NCBI RefSeq assembly: GCF_009932475.1
Contig: NZ_BJOV01000003.1
Coordinates: 620,001 to 684,000 of the forward strand
From: Gordonia spumicola
GTDB lineage: Bacteria; Actinomycetota; Actinomycetes; Mycobacteriales; Mycobacteriaceae
Length of the DNA stretch: 64,000 bases
Direction: 5' to 3'
Positions 46,256-54,769 of the stretch are shown one piece after another. How positions within the stretch are numbered: the stretch's first letter is position 1; each line of letters starts with the position of its first letter. The position numbers were made by a program, and so were the translations under genes. A model generated the notes under the pieces. That model was not told the DNA's origin. It saw only the letters and a program-made list of their open reading frames with translations, and ran no database searches.

Positions 46256-46280
46256 CTTACACAGAAATCTTGACAGGCTC
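46256..46280 (-). repeat. Right terminal inverted repeat of the IS256-family element
   Basis: The reverse complement begins GAGCCTGTCA and ends TCTGTGTAAG, matching the left end at 18 of 25 positions. Confidence 0.85.
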
Positions 46281-46288
46281 GGATGCCG
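46281..46288. repeat. Right copy of the 8-bp target duplication
   Basis: GGATGCCG, identical to 44808-44815. Confidence 0.88.
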
Positions 46289-46432
46289 TGATGAACGTTA
46301 CTTCCACGAGCAAGCACTAGCCAGAGTTTCCGGAAAAAATTTGATCGATCGATCGGAACAGGTTCGCGGTACTGTGTACGGACGCCCGATTCCGGGCCCG
46401 ACCGCTGGACCGTCTCGCCCGAGGAGCAACCG

Positions 46433-46975
46433 TTGACTCAGCCGCCGAACCCGCCGTCGTCCGACGAGCCGGTGGCGAGCGAACCGCAGCTTGCGCCCTA
46501 CCAGCCCGCGGACCCCGCATCCGAGCCGCTGCAGTCTCCCGTCGAGGGGACCGAGTACGCGCAGACTCCCTACGGCCCCGTGCCGACCGACCTGTACGGC
46601 AGCCCGACCGCCGTCGCCGCGGCTGCGGACAAGGCCGCCGTCAACACCGTCGTCCGGCGCTGGCAGATCATCACGACGGTCGCCTGCGCCGCCGCGGCCC
46701 TCGTGATCCTCGGCTTCTTCATCGTCGGCCAGAAGAGCGGCAGTCCCGCCCCGACCCGCACCGTCACCTCCGTCGCCACCGAGACGGAGACCGAGACCGG
46801 CCGCAACACCACGAAGGTCAAGACCCAGACCGCCACCGAGACCAACGAGCACACCCGGACCGCGACGGAGACCGACACCGTCACCCGCACGCGCACCGCG
46901 ACGGTCACCGAAACCGAGACAGAGACCGAGACGACGACCGTCTACACACCGTCTCCGGCAGCTCCCGCCAACTGA
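46433..46975 (+). CDS. Single-span membrane protein with Thr/Glu-rich outer repeat
   Basis: This 180-residue protein has a Pro/Glu-rich cytosolic N-terminus (1-78), one membrane span (about 82-102; WQIITTVACAAAALVILGFF), and an outer tail made largely of TET, TAT and TRT units. Such Thr-rich outer tails are candidates for O-mannosylation in this order, but that is inference. The TTG start is supported by GAGGAG at 46421-46426, 6 bases upstream. The gene lies between the IS element and fgd. I do not recognise a family. Confidence 0.78.
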   Translation: MTQPPNPPSSDEPVASEPQLAPYQPADPASEPLQSPVEGTEYAQTPYGPVPTDLYGSPTAVAAAADKAAVNTVVRRWQIITTVACAAAALVILGFFIVGQKSGSPAPTRTVTSVATETETETGRNTTKVKTQTATETNEHTRTATETDTVTRTRTATVTETETETETTTVYTPSPAAPAN

Positions 46976-47010
46976 CGTCGGCCCTCCTCGAGCGAGCCTC
47001 CCGCGATCCC

Positions 47011-47085
47011 TTCCGCTCCTTGAACGAGCGTGCCCTTCCGCCCCTTGAGCGAGCTTGCCCTTCCGTTCCTTGAGCGAGCTTGCGA
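47011..47085. repeat. Three tandem 25-bp units
   Basis: Units at 47011-47035, 47036-47060 and 47061-47085 all follow ttccg-nnccttga-n-cgag (differences at three or four positions). They merge at the right into the inverted repeat at 47073-47134. Confidence 0.85.
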
Positions 47086-47134
47086 GTCGAAAGGCGCTGC
47101 GTGACAAAACCTTTCGACTCGCTTCGCTCGCTCG
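47073..47134. repeat. Inverted repeat of the tcgactcgcttcgctcgctc family
   Basis: A left arm ending gcgagtcgaaagg at 47094 pairs with cctttcgactcgc from 47110 and on, with one bulge. It lies between convergent genes (46433 gene and fgd) and may act as a terminator. Confidence 0.75.
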
Positions 47135-47147
47135 AGGAGCGAGGAGT

Positions 47148-48158
47148 TCAGGCGAGCTTGCGGAGTTCGGGAACGACGTCTTCGGTGAAGGCTTCGAGGA
47201 AGCGGCGCTGATCGGCCCCGGGGCTGTGGAAGACAAGGTGGTTGAGGCCCGCGTCGATGTACTGCTTGATCTGGGCGACGGCGTCGTCGGGGGTGGAGGC
47301 GATGATCCACCGCTTGGCGACCTGCTCGATGGGCAGCTCGTCGGCGAGACGTTCCATCTCGACCGAGCTGGTGACGGAGTGCTTCTGCTCCGGCGTCAGC
47401 GACAGCGGGGCCCAGAAGCGGGTCTGTTCGAGGGCCCGGTCGGGGTCGCGGTCGTAGGAGATCTTGATCTCGATCATCTTGTCGATGGCGTCGACGTCGC
47501 GTTCGGCCTTGGCCGCGCCCTCGGTGACGGCGGGGATCAGCTTCTCGGTGTACAGCTCCATGCCCTTGCCCGAGGTGCAGATGAAGCCGTCGCCCGCGCG
47601 CCCGGCGTACCGCGCGACGACGGGTCCGCCCGCGGCGATGTACACGGGCACCGGGTTCTCCGGGATGTCGTACATGTACGCGCCCTTGGTGGAGTAGTAG
47701 TCGCCCTCGAAATCGACCTGGTCGCCGGTCCACAGTTCGCGCATGAGGCGAACCGACTCGCGCAGACGCGCGAAACGCTCCTTGAACTCGGGCCATTCGC
47801 CTTGGAAGCCGGTGGCGTACTCGTTGAGGGCCTCGCCGGTCCCGACGCCGAGCATCACGCGGTCCGGGTACAGGCACGCCATGGTCGCGAACGCCTGCGC
47901 GACGACGGCCGGGTTGTAGCGGAACGTCGGCGTCATCACCGACGTCCCCATCTGGATGCGTTCGGTGCGTTCGCCGACGGCCGTCATCCACGCGATGGAG
48001 AACGGGGCGTGGCCGCCGTTGTGGCGCCACGGCTGGAAGTGGTCGCTGACCGTCACCGAGTCGAGGCCGAATTCTTCGGCGGCGACACCGAGTTCGACGA
48101 GGTCGCGGGGGCCGAACTGTTCTGCGGATGCCTTGAGGCCGAGTTTGAGCGGAGCCAT
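47148..48158 (-). CDS. fgd: F420-dependent glucose-6-phosphate dehydrogenase
   Basis: This oxidises glucose 6-phosphate and reduces coenzyme F420, the main source of F420H2 in mycobacteria. The 336-residue length equals that of M. tuberculosis Fgd1. Stretches such as [79 protein letters not shown] and [14 protein letters not shown] are near-identical to Fgd1 as I know it. His40 in SDHFQPW and Glu109 in GTGEA are the catalytic pair of that enzyme. The RBS AAGGAG precedes the ATG. Confidence 0.96.
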   Translation of the reverse strand: MAPLKLGLKASAEQFGPRDLVELGVAAEEFGLDSVTVSDHFQPWRHNGGHAPFSIAWMTAVGERTERIQMGTSVMTPTFRYNPAVVAQAFATMACLYPDRVMLGVGTGEALNEYATGFQGEWPEFKERFARLRESVRLMRELWTGDQVDFEGDYYSTKGAYMYDIPENPVPVYIAAGGPVVARYAGRAGDGFICTSGKGMELYTEKLIPAVTEGAAKAERDVDAIDKMIEIKISYDRDPDRALEQTRFWAPLSLTPEQKHSVTSSVEMERLADELPIEQVAKRWIIASTPDDAVAQIKQYIDAGLNHLVFHSPGADQRRFLEAFTEDVVPELRKLA

Positions 48159-48198
48159 GCTTCTCCTTGTGTGCGAGTGGGGTGGGAGGGATGAGTGG

Positions 48199-49383
48199 TC
48201 AGCGGAAGGCGTCGTACCCGGTGAGGGCCTTGCCGATCATCAGCTGATGCATCTCGCTGGTGCCCTCGTAGGTGAGGACCGATTCCAGGTTGTTGGCGTG
48301 CCGGATCACCGGGTACTCGAGGGTGATCCCGTTGGCGCCGAGGATGGTTCGGCATTCGCGGGCGACGGCGATCGCCTCCCGCACGTTGTTGAGCTTGCCG
48401 AGACTGATCTGCTCGGGACGGATGGCCCCGGCGTCCTTCATGCGTCCGAGGTGCATCGCGAGGAGGAACGCCTTGCCGACTTCGAGCGCCATGTCGGCGA
48501 GTTTGGCCTGGGTGAGCTGGTAGCCGCCGAGCGAGCGGCCGAACACCTCGCGGTCGTCCGCATAGCGCAGCGCGGTCTCCAGACAGTCGCGGGCGGCGCC
48601 GACCGCGCCGAACACGATGCCGAAACGGGCTTCGTTGAGGCAGCTGAGCGGTCCGCGCATGCCCTGCACACCGGGCAGCACCGCGTCGGCGGGGAGGCGG
48701 ACGTCCTCCAGCACGAGTTCGCCGGTCACCGACGCGCGCAGCGACATCTTGTGCTTGATCTCGTTCGCCGTGAAACCGGGGGTGTCGGTCGGGACGACGA
48801 AGCCGCGGATGCCGCGCCCGCCCGCGTCGGGGTCGGTCTGCGCCCAGACGACGGCGACGTCGGCGACCGGCCCGTTCGTGATCCACATCTTGGCACCGTT
48901 CAGGATCCAGTCGTCGCCGTCGCGCCGGGCGTTGGTCCGCATCCCGGCGGGGTTCGAACCGAAGTCGGGTTCGGTGAGTCCGAAGCAGCCGATGGCCTCG
49001 CCACGCGCCATCGCGGGCAGCCACCGATCCTTCTGCTCGTCGCTGCCGAAGGCGTGGATCGCGTACATCGAGAGCGAGCCCTGCACGGAGACGAAGCTCC
49101 GCAGCCCGCTGTCGACCGCCTCCGCCTCCAGGCACGCCAGCCCGTAGGCGGTGGCCGACGCCCCGGCGCAGCCGTACCCGTCCAGGTGCATGCCGAACAG
49201 ACCCAGTTCACCCAGCTCGAGGGCGAGGTCGCGGACGGGCAGCGCACCGTCCTCGAACCACTCCGCGACATGCGGCCGGAGCCGCTTGGCTCCGAAGCCT
49301 CGGACGGTCTCCACGATCGACCGTTCCTCGTCGTCGATGAGTCCGGCGAAGCCGAACAGATCGTCCACGCTGATGCCTGCCAT
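48199..49383 (-). CDS. gcdH: Acyl-CoA dehydrogenase, glutaryl-CoA dehydrogenase-like
   Basis: This 394-residue enzyme carries the GCDH/FadE7 pattern: [33 protein letters not shown], and the end [21 protein letters not shown], with the catalytic Glu in TYEGT. Glutaryl-CoA dehydrogenase oxidises and decarboxylates glutaryl-CoA from lysine and tryptophan breakdown. The Arg that binds the distal carboxylate cannot be placed with certainty, so another acyl-CoA substrate is possible. fgd lies next to it on the same strand, as fadE7 and fgd1 are near each other in M. tuberculosis. Confidence 0.85.
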   Translation of the reverse strand: MAGISVDDLFGFAGLIDDEERSIVETVRGFGAKRLRPHVAEWFEDGALPVRDLALELGELGLFGMHLDGYGCAGASATAYGLACLEAEAVDSGLRSFVSVQGSLSMYAIHAFGSDEQKDRWLPAMARGEAIGCFGLTEPDFGSNPAGMRTNARRDGDDWILNGAKMWITNGPVADVAVVWAQTDPDAGGRGIRGFVVPTDTPGFTANEIKHKMSLRASVTGELVLEDVRLPADAVLPGVQGMRGPLSCLNEARFGIVFGAVGAARDCLETALRYADDREVFGRSLGGYQLTQAKLADMALEVGKAFLLAMHLGRMKDAGAIRPEQISLGKLNNVREAIAVARECRTILGANGITLEYPVIRHANNLESVLTYEGTSEMHQLMIGKALTGYDAFR

Positions 49384-49546
49384 TCACGTCTCCCGTCGTC
49401 GGCGCGGTGTGGGCGGTCACACTCCGAATCCACCATACGGTCACGCACTGCATCGCCTGCACTGCGGAGGAGCCTCCCGTGGGGCAAAATGACTCCGACG
49501 CGGGACTGCTCGCGTCGGCTGACGACACCTCGAAGGGGAAGCACAC

Positions 49547-52500
49547 GTGCCGATACCAGCGGAGTTCCTGCTCGGCGACCAGGCGCCGGCCGGACGCACC
49601 CTGTGCGACGTCCTCGCGTCGACCGCGCGCACGCACCCCGACGCACCGGCGATCGACGACGGCGACCAGATCGTCACCTACTCCGAACTGATCGCACTGG
49701 TCCGGCGCGTCAGCGGACGACTGTCCGCGATCGGCGTCGGCCGCGGACACCGCGTCGGCATCCGCATGCCGTCCGGCTCCCGCGACCTCTACATCGCGAT
49801 CCTCGCCACGTTGTGGGTGGGTGCGGCCTACGTCCCGGTGGACGCCGACGATCCCGACGAGCGCGCCGAGCTGGTGTTCGGCGAGGCCGACATCGACGCG
49901 TTGTTCGACGCCGACGGCGTGCACCCGCAGTCCGGCCGCGACGCCACCGCGCCGCTCGACGGGCCCATCGCACCGGTAGGGACGTCGCCCGCCACACAGA
50001 CCGACGACGCGTGGATCATCTTCACCTCCGGTTCCACCGGCAAGCCGAAGGGCGTGGCCGTCACTCACCGCAACGCCGCGGCGTTCGTCGACGCGGAGGC
50101 CGCCCTGTTCCTGCGGGACGAGCCGCTCGGCCCCGACGACCGCGTGCTCGCCGGCCTGTCGGTGGCGTTCGACGCGTCGTGTGAGGAGATGTGGCTCGCC
50201 TGGCGCAGCGGGGCCTGCCTGGTCCCGGCGCCGCGCGCACTCGTCCGATCGGGCATGGACCTCGGCCCGTGGCTGGTCAAGCGCGACATCAACGTCGTCT
50301 CGACGGTCCCGACCCTCGCCTCGATGTGGCCCGCCGAGGCGATCGAGGCCGTCCGCCTGCTGATCTTCGGCGGCGAGGCGTGCCCGCCCGAGCTGTCGGA
50401 CCGTCTCGCGACCGACGACCGCGAGGTGTGGAACACGTACGGCCCCACCGAGGCGACAGTCGTCGCGTGCGCGTCGCCGCTGCGGCGCGGAGAGCCCGTC
50501 CGGATCGGCATGCCGCTGATCGGCTGGGACCTGGCCGTCGTCGACGCGAACGGCGAGCCCGTCGCCGAAGGCCAGTCCGGCGAACTGGTGATCGGCGGCG
50601 TCGGCCTGGCCCGCTACCTCGACCCGGTCAAGGACGCCGAGAAGTACGCGCCCGCACCCGCCCTCGGATGGGAGCGCGCCTACCGCAGCGGCGACATCGT
50701 CACCCTCGACAGTCGCGGACTGCTGTTCGTCGGACGCGCCGACGACCAGGTCAAGATCGGCGGCCGACGCATCGAGCTCGGTGAGGTCGACAACGCGCTG
50801 CAGAATCTGCCCGGCGTGTCCGGCGCGGCCGCCGCCGTCCGCAAGACCGGCTCGGGCTCGTCGATCCTCGTCGGGTACCTGGCCTCCGCCGACACCGATT
50901 TCGACGTCGCCGCCGCCCAGGCCCGACTCCGGGAGGAGTTGCCCGCCGCGCTCGTCCCCCGGCTGGTCCTGCTCGACGAACTGCCGACCCGCACATCCGG
51001 CAAGGTCGACCGCGACGCCTTGCCGTGGCCGGTCGTCGGCGCCGACGCGGGCGACGGGCCGTCCGACCTGTCGGGCACCGAGGCCTGGCTGGCACAGCAG
51101 TGGGCCGACGTCCTCGGGGTGTCCGTCGGCAGCGCGAAGGCCGACTTCTTCGCCGAAGGCGGCGGGTCGCTGTCGGCGGCGCAGCTCGTCACGGCGCTGC
51201 GCACCCGGTACCCGGAGATCACCGTCGCCGACCTGTACGACCACCCGCGGCTCGGGTCGCTCGCCGAGATGCTCGACGCGCTCGACCCGTCGGCCGCGGT
51301 GGAGCCGCGCATCGTGAAGCCCGTGCCGCCGTCGACCGGCGTCGCGCAGACCATCGCCTCCATCCCGCTCGCGACGCTCACCGGCATCCAGTGGGTCACC
51401 TGGTTGGGTGTCGCGAACAACGTCGGACGCGCCGCCGCCTCAGGCCTCGGCTACGACCCGGTCTGGTTGATCGAGGTGAACTGGTGGTGGCTGCTCGCCG
51501 CGTTCATCGTCTTCGTGACGCCGATCGGCCGCATGAGCATCGCCGCCGTCGGCGCACGACTGCTGCTGGCCGGAGTGGGCCCCGGCGACTATCCGCGCGG
51601 CGGCGGGGTGCACATCCGCCTGTGGACCGCCGAACGACTCATGGCGGCCAGCGGTGCGCACAACCTGTCGGGAGCCCCGTGGATGCCGTCGCTGGCTCGC
51701 GCGCTCGGCGCCACCATCGGCAAGGACGTCGACCTGCACTCCCTGCCTCCCGTCACCGGCCTGTTGCGGATCGGCGACGGCGCGGCGATCGAACCCGAGG
51801 TCGACCTCGCGGGCTGGTGGCTCGACGGCGACGTCCTGCACGTCGGCGAGCTAGTCGTGAAGCCCGGCGCCACCGTCGGCAGCCGCTCGACGCTGCTGCC
51901 GGGCGCCGTCGTCGGACGCGACGCCATCGTCGATCCCGGCTCGGCCGTCGTCGGCAAGGTCAAGTCTCGTCAGCGCTGGGGCGGATCGCCCGCGGTGAAA
52001 CTCGGCAAGGCGAAATCCGAGTGGCCCACTCAGCGGCCTCAGACGCGGCGCTGGTGGGTCGCCGTCTACGGTGCGACGGCGCTCGTCATCTCCGGCATCC
52101 CGCTGGTCTCGCTGGCCGCGGGCCTGGCCGTCGCGGGCAGTTGGGCGCTATCGGCGGACCGACTGCGCACCGCCACGTGGCGCATGCTGGCCCTCGCCCC
52201 CGCGGGTGCGCTCGCCGCGATGGTCGTGTTCGCGCTGCTCACGCTCATCCTGGTGCGCCTCGCATCGATCGGCATGACCGCGGGCGTCCACCCGGTCCGC
52301 TCGCGAGTGGGCTGGCAGGTGTGGGCCACCGAACGCATGATGGACGCCGCCCGCACCTACCTGTTCCCGCTGTACGCGAGCCTGTTGACGCCGTGGTGGT
52401 TCCGCGCGCTCGGCGCCGACATCGGCAAGGCCGCCGAGATCTCGACAGCGTTGGTCATCCCGAAGTTCACGACGGTCGGCGACGAATCGTTCCTGGCCGA

Positions 52501-53434
52501 CGACACCCTCGTCGCGTCGTACGAGCTGGGCGGCGGCTGGATGCGGATCGGCGAGGCGAAGGTCGGCAAGCGCGCCTTCCTCGGCAACTCGGGAATGATC
52601 GCGCCCGATCGGAAGGTCCCCAAGAACGGTCTCGTCGCCGTCCTGTCGGCTGCTCCGCAGAAGGCCAAGAGCGGGTCGAGTTGGCTCGGCAGCCCGCCGG
52701 TCCGACTGCGCCGTACGGCCAACGAGTCCGACTCGTCGCGCACTTTCGCTCCGGGGTTCGGCGTCAAACTGGCCCGCGCGATCGTCGAGACGCTGCGCCT
52801 GGTGGCGGTCATGGTCTCGTTCACGATCGGCGTCGCCGTCCTGTTCGCCCTGCAGATCACCGCCGACAAGCACGGCGTGGTCATCGCGGCCCTGGTCAGC
52901 GGGCTGGTCCTGCTGGCCGCCGGGGCCGTCGCGGGCGCCGTCGCATGTGTCGCGAAGTGGACGGTCGTCGGACCCATCCGCCCCTCCGAGCATCCCCTGT
53001 GGAGTTCGTTCGTCTGGCGGAACGAACTGTCGGACGCGTTCGTCGAGACCGTCGCCGCACCGTGGTTCGCGAATGCCGCCACCGGCACCCCGGTTCTCAA
53101 CCTGTGGCTGCGGTCGCTCGGCGCGAAGATCGGAAAGGGCGTGTGGTGCGAGTCGTACTGGCTGCCCGAGGCCGACCTCGTCGAACTCGGCGACGGGGCC
53201 AACGTGCAGCGCGGCTGCGTCGTCCAGACGCACCTGTTCCACGATCGTGTGATGGCGATCGACGCCGTCCGGCTGGAGGCCGGAGCCACGCTCGGACCGC
53301 ACTGCGTGGCACTCCCCGCCTCGGGTGTCGGGGAGTCTGCGACTGTCGGACCCGCGTCGCTCGTGATGCGCGGCGACGTCGTCCCCGCTCACACCACGTG
53401 GCAGGGCAATCCCATCGCTCCGTGGACGCCCTGA
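49547..53434 (+). CDS. Pls/PosA-like membrane NRPS (amino-acid homopolymer synthetase type)
   Basis: This 1295-residue protein has the plan of epsilon-poly-L-lysine synthetase: an adenylation domain (1-505; FTSGSTGKPKG, FDASCEEMWLAW, NTYGPTEA, YRSGDIV, GKVDRDALP), a carrier domain (about 513-585; phosphopantetheine Ser541 in GGGSLSA), then six membrane segments in three pairs alternating with three hexapeptide-like C-terminal domains (about 700-815, 925-1060, 1165-1295). In Pls these domains link the activated amino acid repeatedly to itself. It has no condensation or thioesterase domain. The GTG start has GGGGA 6 bases upstream. It is monocistronic here, with no export or hydrolase gene beside it. 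The amino acid used is unknown. Confidence 0.9.
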   Translation: MPIPAEFLLGDQAPAGRTLCDVLASTARTHPDAPAIDDGDQIVTYSELIALVRRVSGRLSAIGVGRGHRVGIRMPSGSRDLYIAILATLWVGAAYVPVDADDPDERAELVFGEADIDALFDADGVHPQSGRDATAPLDGPIAPVGTSPATQTDDAWIIFTSGSTGKPKGVAVTHRNAAAFVDAEAALFLRDEPLGPDDRVLAGLSVAFDASCEEMWLAWRSGACLVPAPRALVRSGMDLGPWLVKRDINVVSTVPTLASMWPAEAIEAVRLLIFGGEACPPELSDRLATDDREVWNTYGPTEATVVACASPLRRGEPVRIGMPLIGWDLAVVDANGEPVAEGQSGELVIGGVGLARYLDPVKDAEKYAPAPALGWERAYRSGDIVTLDSRGLLFVGRADDQVKIGGRRIELGEVDNALQNLPGVSGAAAAVRKTGSGSSILVGYLASADTDFDVAAAQARLREELPAALVPRLVLLDELPTRTSGKVDRDALPWPVVGADAGDGPSDLSGTEAWLAQQWADVLGVSVGSAKADFFAEGGGSLSAAQLVTALRTRYPEITVADLYDHPRLGSLAEMLDALDPSAAVEPRIVKPVPPSTGVAQTIASIPLATLTGIQWVTWLGVANNVGRAAASGLGYDPVWLIEVNWWWLLAAFIVFVTPIGRMSIAAVGARLLLAGVGPGDYPRGGGVHIRLWTAERLMAASGAHNLSGAPWMPSLARALGATIGKDVDLHSLPPVTGLLRIGDGAAIEPEVDLAGWWLDGDVLHVGELVVKPGATVGSRSTLLPGAVVGRDAIVDPGSAVVGKVKSRQRWGGSPAVKLGKAKSEWPTQRPQTRRWWVAVYGATALVISGIPLVSLAAGLAVAGSWALSADRLRTATWRMLALAPAGALAAMVVFALLTLILVRLASIGMTAGVHPVRSRVGWQVWATERMMDAARTYLFPLYASLLTPWWFRALGADIGKAAEISTALVIPKFTTVGDESFLADDTLVASYELGGGWMRIGEAKVGKRAFLGNSGMIAPDRKVPKNGLVAVLSAAPQKAKSGSSWLGSPPVRLRRTANESDSSRTFAPGFGVKLARAIVETLRLVAVMVSFTIGVAVLFALQITADKHGVVIAALVSGLVLLAAGAVAGAVACVAKWTVVGPIRPSEHPLWSSFVWRNELSDAFVETVAAPWFANAATGTPVLNLWLRSLGAKIGKGVWCESYWLPEADLVELGDGANVQRGCVVQTHLFHDRVMAIDAVRLEAGATLGPHCVALPASGVGESATVGPASLVMRGDVVPAHTTWQGNPIAPWTP

Positions 53435-53444
53435 GCCGTTCGAG

Positions 53445-53702
53445 TCAGCGCGGTCGGCGAGCCAGTTCCGCGTTGACGGCGGGATCGCCGAGAGAACCGA
53501 GCCAGGTCAGCAGATCGTCGTAGGTGGCGGGGTTGCGGGCGAGTGCGGGCCGCAGGTGCGGCGCGTCGGCCGCGATCCGGTTGAGCACCTCGGCCGGCGT
53601 CGACGGGTCTGCGGCCATCGCCTCGGTGAATCCGCCCTGCGCCGGCATCGCGGGCGTGCTCGGGACATTCGGCGCACTGTGGATGTTCGGCGAGCTCGGC
53701 AT
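53445..53702 (-). CDS. Variant leucine-rich repeat (LRV) protein, possibly the 3' part of a broken gene
   Basis: The 85-residue reading has Pro-rich hexapeptide repeats (SSPNIH, SAPNVP, STPAMP) and an LRV domain (AADPSTPAEVLNRIAADAP, then LRPALARNPATYDDLLTWLG). It is in the same frame as the upstream membrane protein gene and is separated from it by one TAA and 14 codons, all of which continue the same Pro/Ser repeat. There is no Shine-Dalgarno before the ATG. It is either re-initiated or is the lost C-terminal half of one 226-residue protein. A CAA to TAA change would explain it. Confidence 0.6.
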   Translation of the reverse strand: MPSSPNIHSAPNVPSTPAMPAQGGFTEAMAADPSTPAEVLNRIAADAPHLRPALARNPATYDDLLTWLGSLGDPAVNAELARRPR

Positions 53703-53735
53703 GCCCGGCGAACTCGGGATGTTCGGCGAGCTCGG
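53650..53735. repeat. Tandem 18-bp repeats coding for SSPNIP-like hexapeptides
   Basis: About five degenerate 18-base units around ttcggcgagctcggg repeat in frame on the minus strand. They continue across the boundary between the LRV ORF and the codons before its ATG. Confidence 0.7.
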
Positions 53736-53741
53736 GTACCC

Positions 53742-54125
53742 TTACTGCTGTTGTTGACCGGGCTGCTGATGTTGAACAGGCTGCTGGTGACCGGGCGCGT
53801 AGCCCGTCGGGGCCCGCGACGGTCCGGACAGCGACTTCAGCGCGTCCATCGTCTGGTTCACGTTCGCGAACGGCGGCATCCCGCGGAATACGAGGAAGGC
53901 GTAGAAACCGCCGACCAGCAGGATCGCGAGGCCGACCAGCAGCCACGACGTCACCATGATCAACACCGACACCACGACCACCACGCCCGCGACGATGAGC
54001 GCGTTGCGCACCGGCTCGGCCATCGGCTGGCGAGGAGCCGTCGGCCGCATCGGCGGCTGCTGGCCGTACGGCTGCTGCGGCCCCTGCCCGTACGGCTGAG
54101 GCTGCGGATATTGAGGACCGGTCAT
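53742..54125 (-). CDS. Pro/Gln-rich two-span membrane protein
   Basis: This 127-residue protein has a Pro/Gln/Tyr-rich N-terminus (PQPQPYGQGPQQPYGQQPP), two adjoining hydrophobic segments (about residues 41-60 and 62-82), and a Gln/Pro tail that ends in four Gln codons and TAA. The Pro-Gln leader is common to many actinobacterial envelope proteins. It starts 1 base after the next gene upstream ends. See the LRV entry for the possibility that the TAA is a nonsense mutation. Confidence 0.78.
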   Translation of the reverse strand: MTGPQYPQPQPYGQGPQQPYGQQPPMRPTAPRQPMAEPVRNALIVAGVVVVVSVLIMVTSWLLVGLAILLVGGFYAFLVFRGMPPFANVNQTMDALKSLSGPSRAPTGYAPGHQQPVQHQQPGQQQQ

Positions 54126-54126
54126 G

Positions 54127-54573
54127 TCAGTTGCACTCCGCTCGGATGTGGGACGTCTTCGACGAGATCGACGACCACGTGATGAAGCCGGAGCCGCCCG
54201 CGTTGCCGAGGTTGTCGCCGTCCTCCTGAACTCCCTCGTCGTCGTAGTCCTTGGCGACGGATGCGAGCTCGTCGACCTCGGACGTCACGTCGTACGTGCT
54301 GTCGTCGTCGAAGGCCGACTTCAGGCTCGAGTACGCGGAGCACAGCTCGCTGCGTGAGGAGTGGCTGGTGAAACTGCCGCTCGACCCGACGAACATGCCG
54401 ATGAACCCGATCACCAGGAGCACGCCCAGCACGGCGGGGAGCGGCGGGACACCGCTCAGACCCGCGAGCGGCGACGTGTTCTGCTGCGGGTACCCGGGTT
54501 GCGGATAGCCCGGCTGACCTGCAGCTTGTTGATTCCAGCCACCTGGCTGGTTGGACGGCTGCTGGGGATACAT
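54127..54573 (-). CDS. Pro/Gln-rich single-span membrane protein, function unknown
   Basis: This 148-residue protein has a YPQQ/GYPQ-rich N-terminus, one membrane span (about residues 44-64) and an outer Asp/Ser-rich domain with two Cys (SELCSAYS and the terminal RAECN) that could form a disulfide. The ATG at 54573 has AGGT upstream; a GTG at 54579 is the other candidate. It forms a unit with the two genes downstream. The family is not known to me. Confidence 0.76.
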   Translation of the reverse strand: MYPQQPSNQPGGWNQQAAGQPGYPQPGYPQQNTSPLAGLSGVPPLPAVLGVLLVIGFIGMFVGSSGSFTSHSSRSELCSAYSSLKSAFDDDSTYDVTSEVDELASVAKDYDDEGVQEDGDNLGNAGGSGFITWSSISSKTSHIRAECN

Positions 54574-54769
54574 GCCCACCTGTCTTCGTCATCGGCACAC
54601 CGCGGGCAGTCGCGGCCACTGTCCATCACACAGGTTCACCGTCCACGACCGGAAGAGGAACCCGCCGATTTCACCTCATCGGTTGAGTGCCGACGTCTAG
54701 AGACTCGGCGCGCCTGCCGGCCGTGCCGCGGCTACGATGGAGCCCGACCGGACGACAGACGGAGAGGTA

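Larger units (their letters stand above)
44816..46280 (+). mobile_element. IS256-family insertion sequence, intact
   Basis: The 1465-bp element is bounded by imperfect 25-bp terminal inverted repeats (44816-44840 and 46256-46280, 18 of 25 bases the same, ten of them in one run, tctgtgtaag). It is flanked by the identical 8-bp GGATGCCG on both sides, as IS256 elements produce. It contains one full-length transposase gene, so it may still be mobile. It lies between the AraC-family gene and the gene at 46433. Confidence 0.93.

Noticed and set aside
40000..46300. Prophage or integrative element around the IS
   Set aside because: Apart from the single IS256-family element there is no integrase, attachment site or phage gene; neighbours are ordinary catabolic genes.
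47011..47134. CRISPR array
   Set aside because: Only three contiguous units without spacers and no cas genes; it is a tandem repeat joined to a palindrome.
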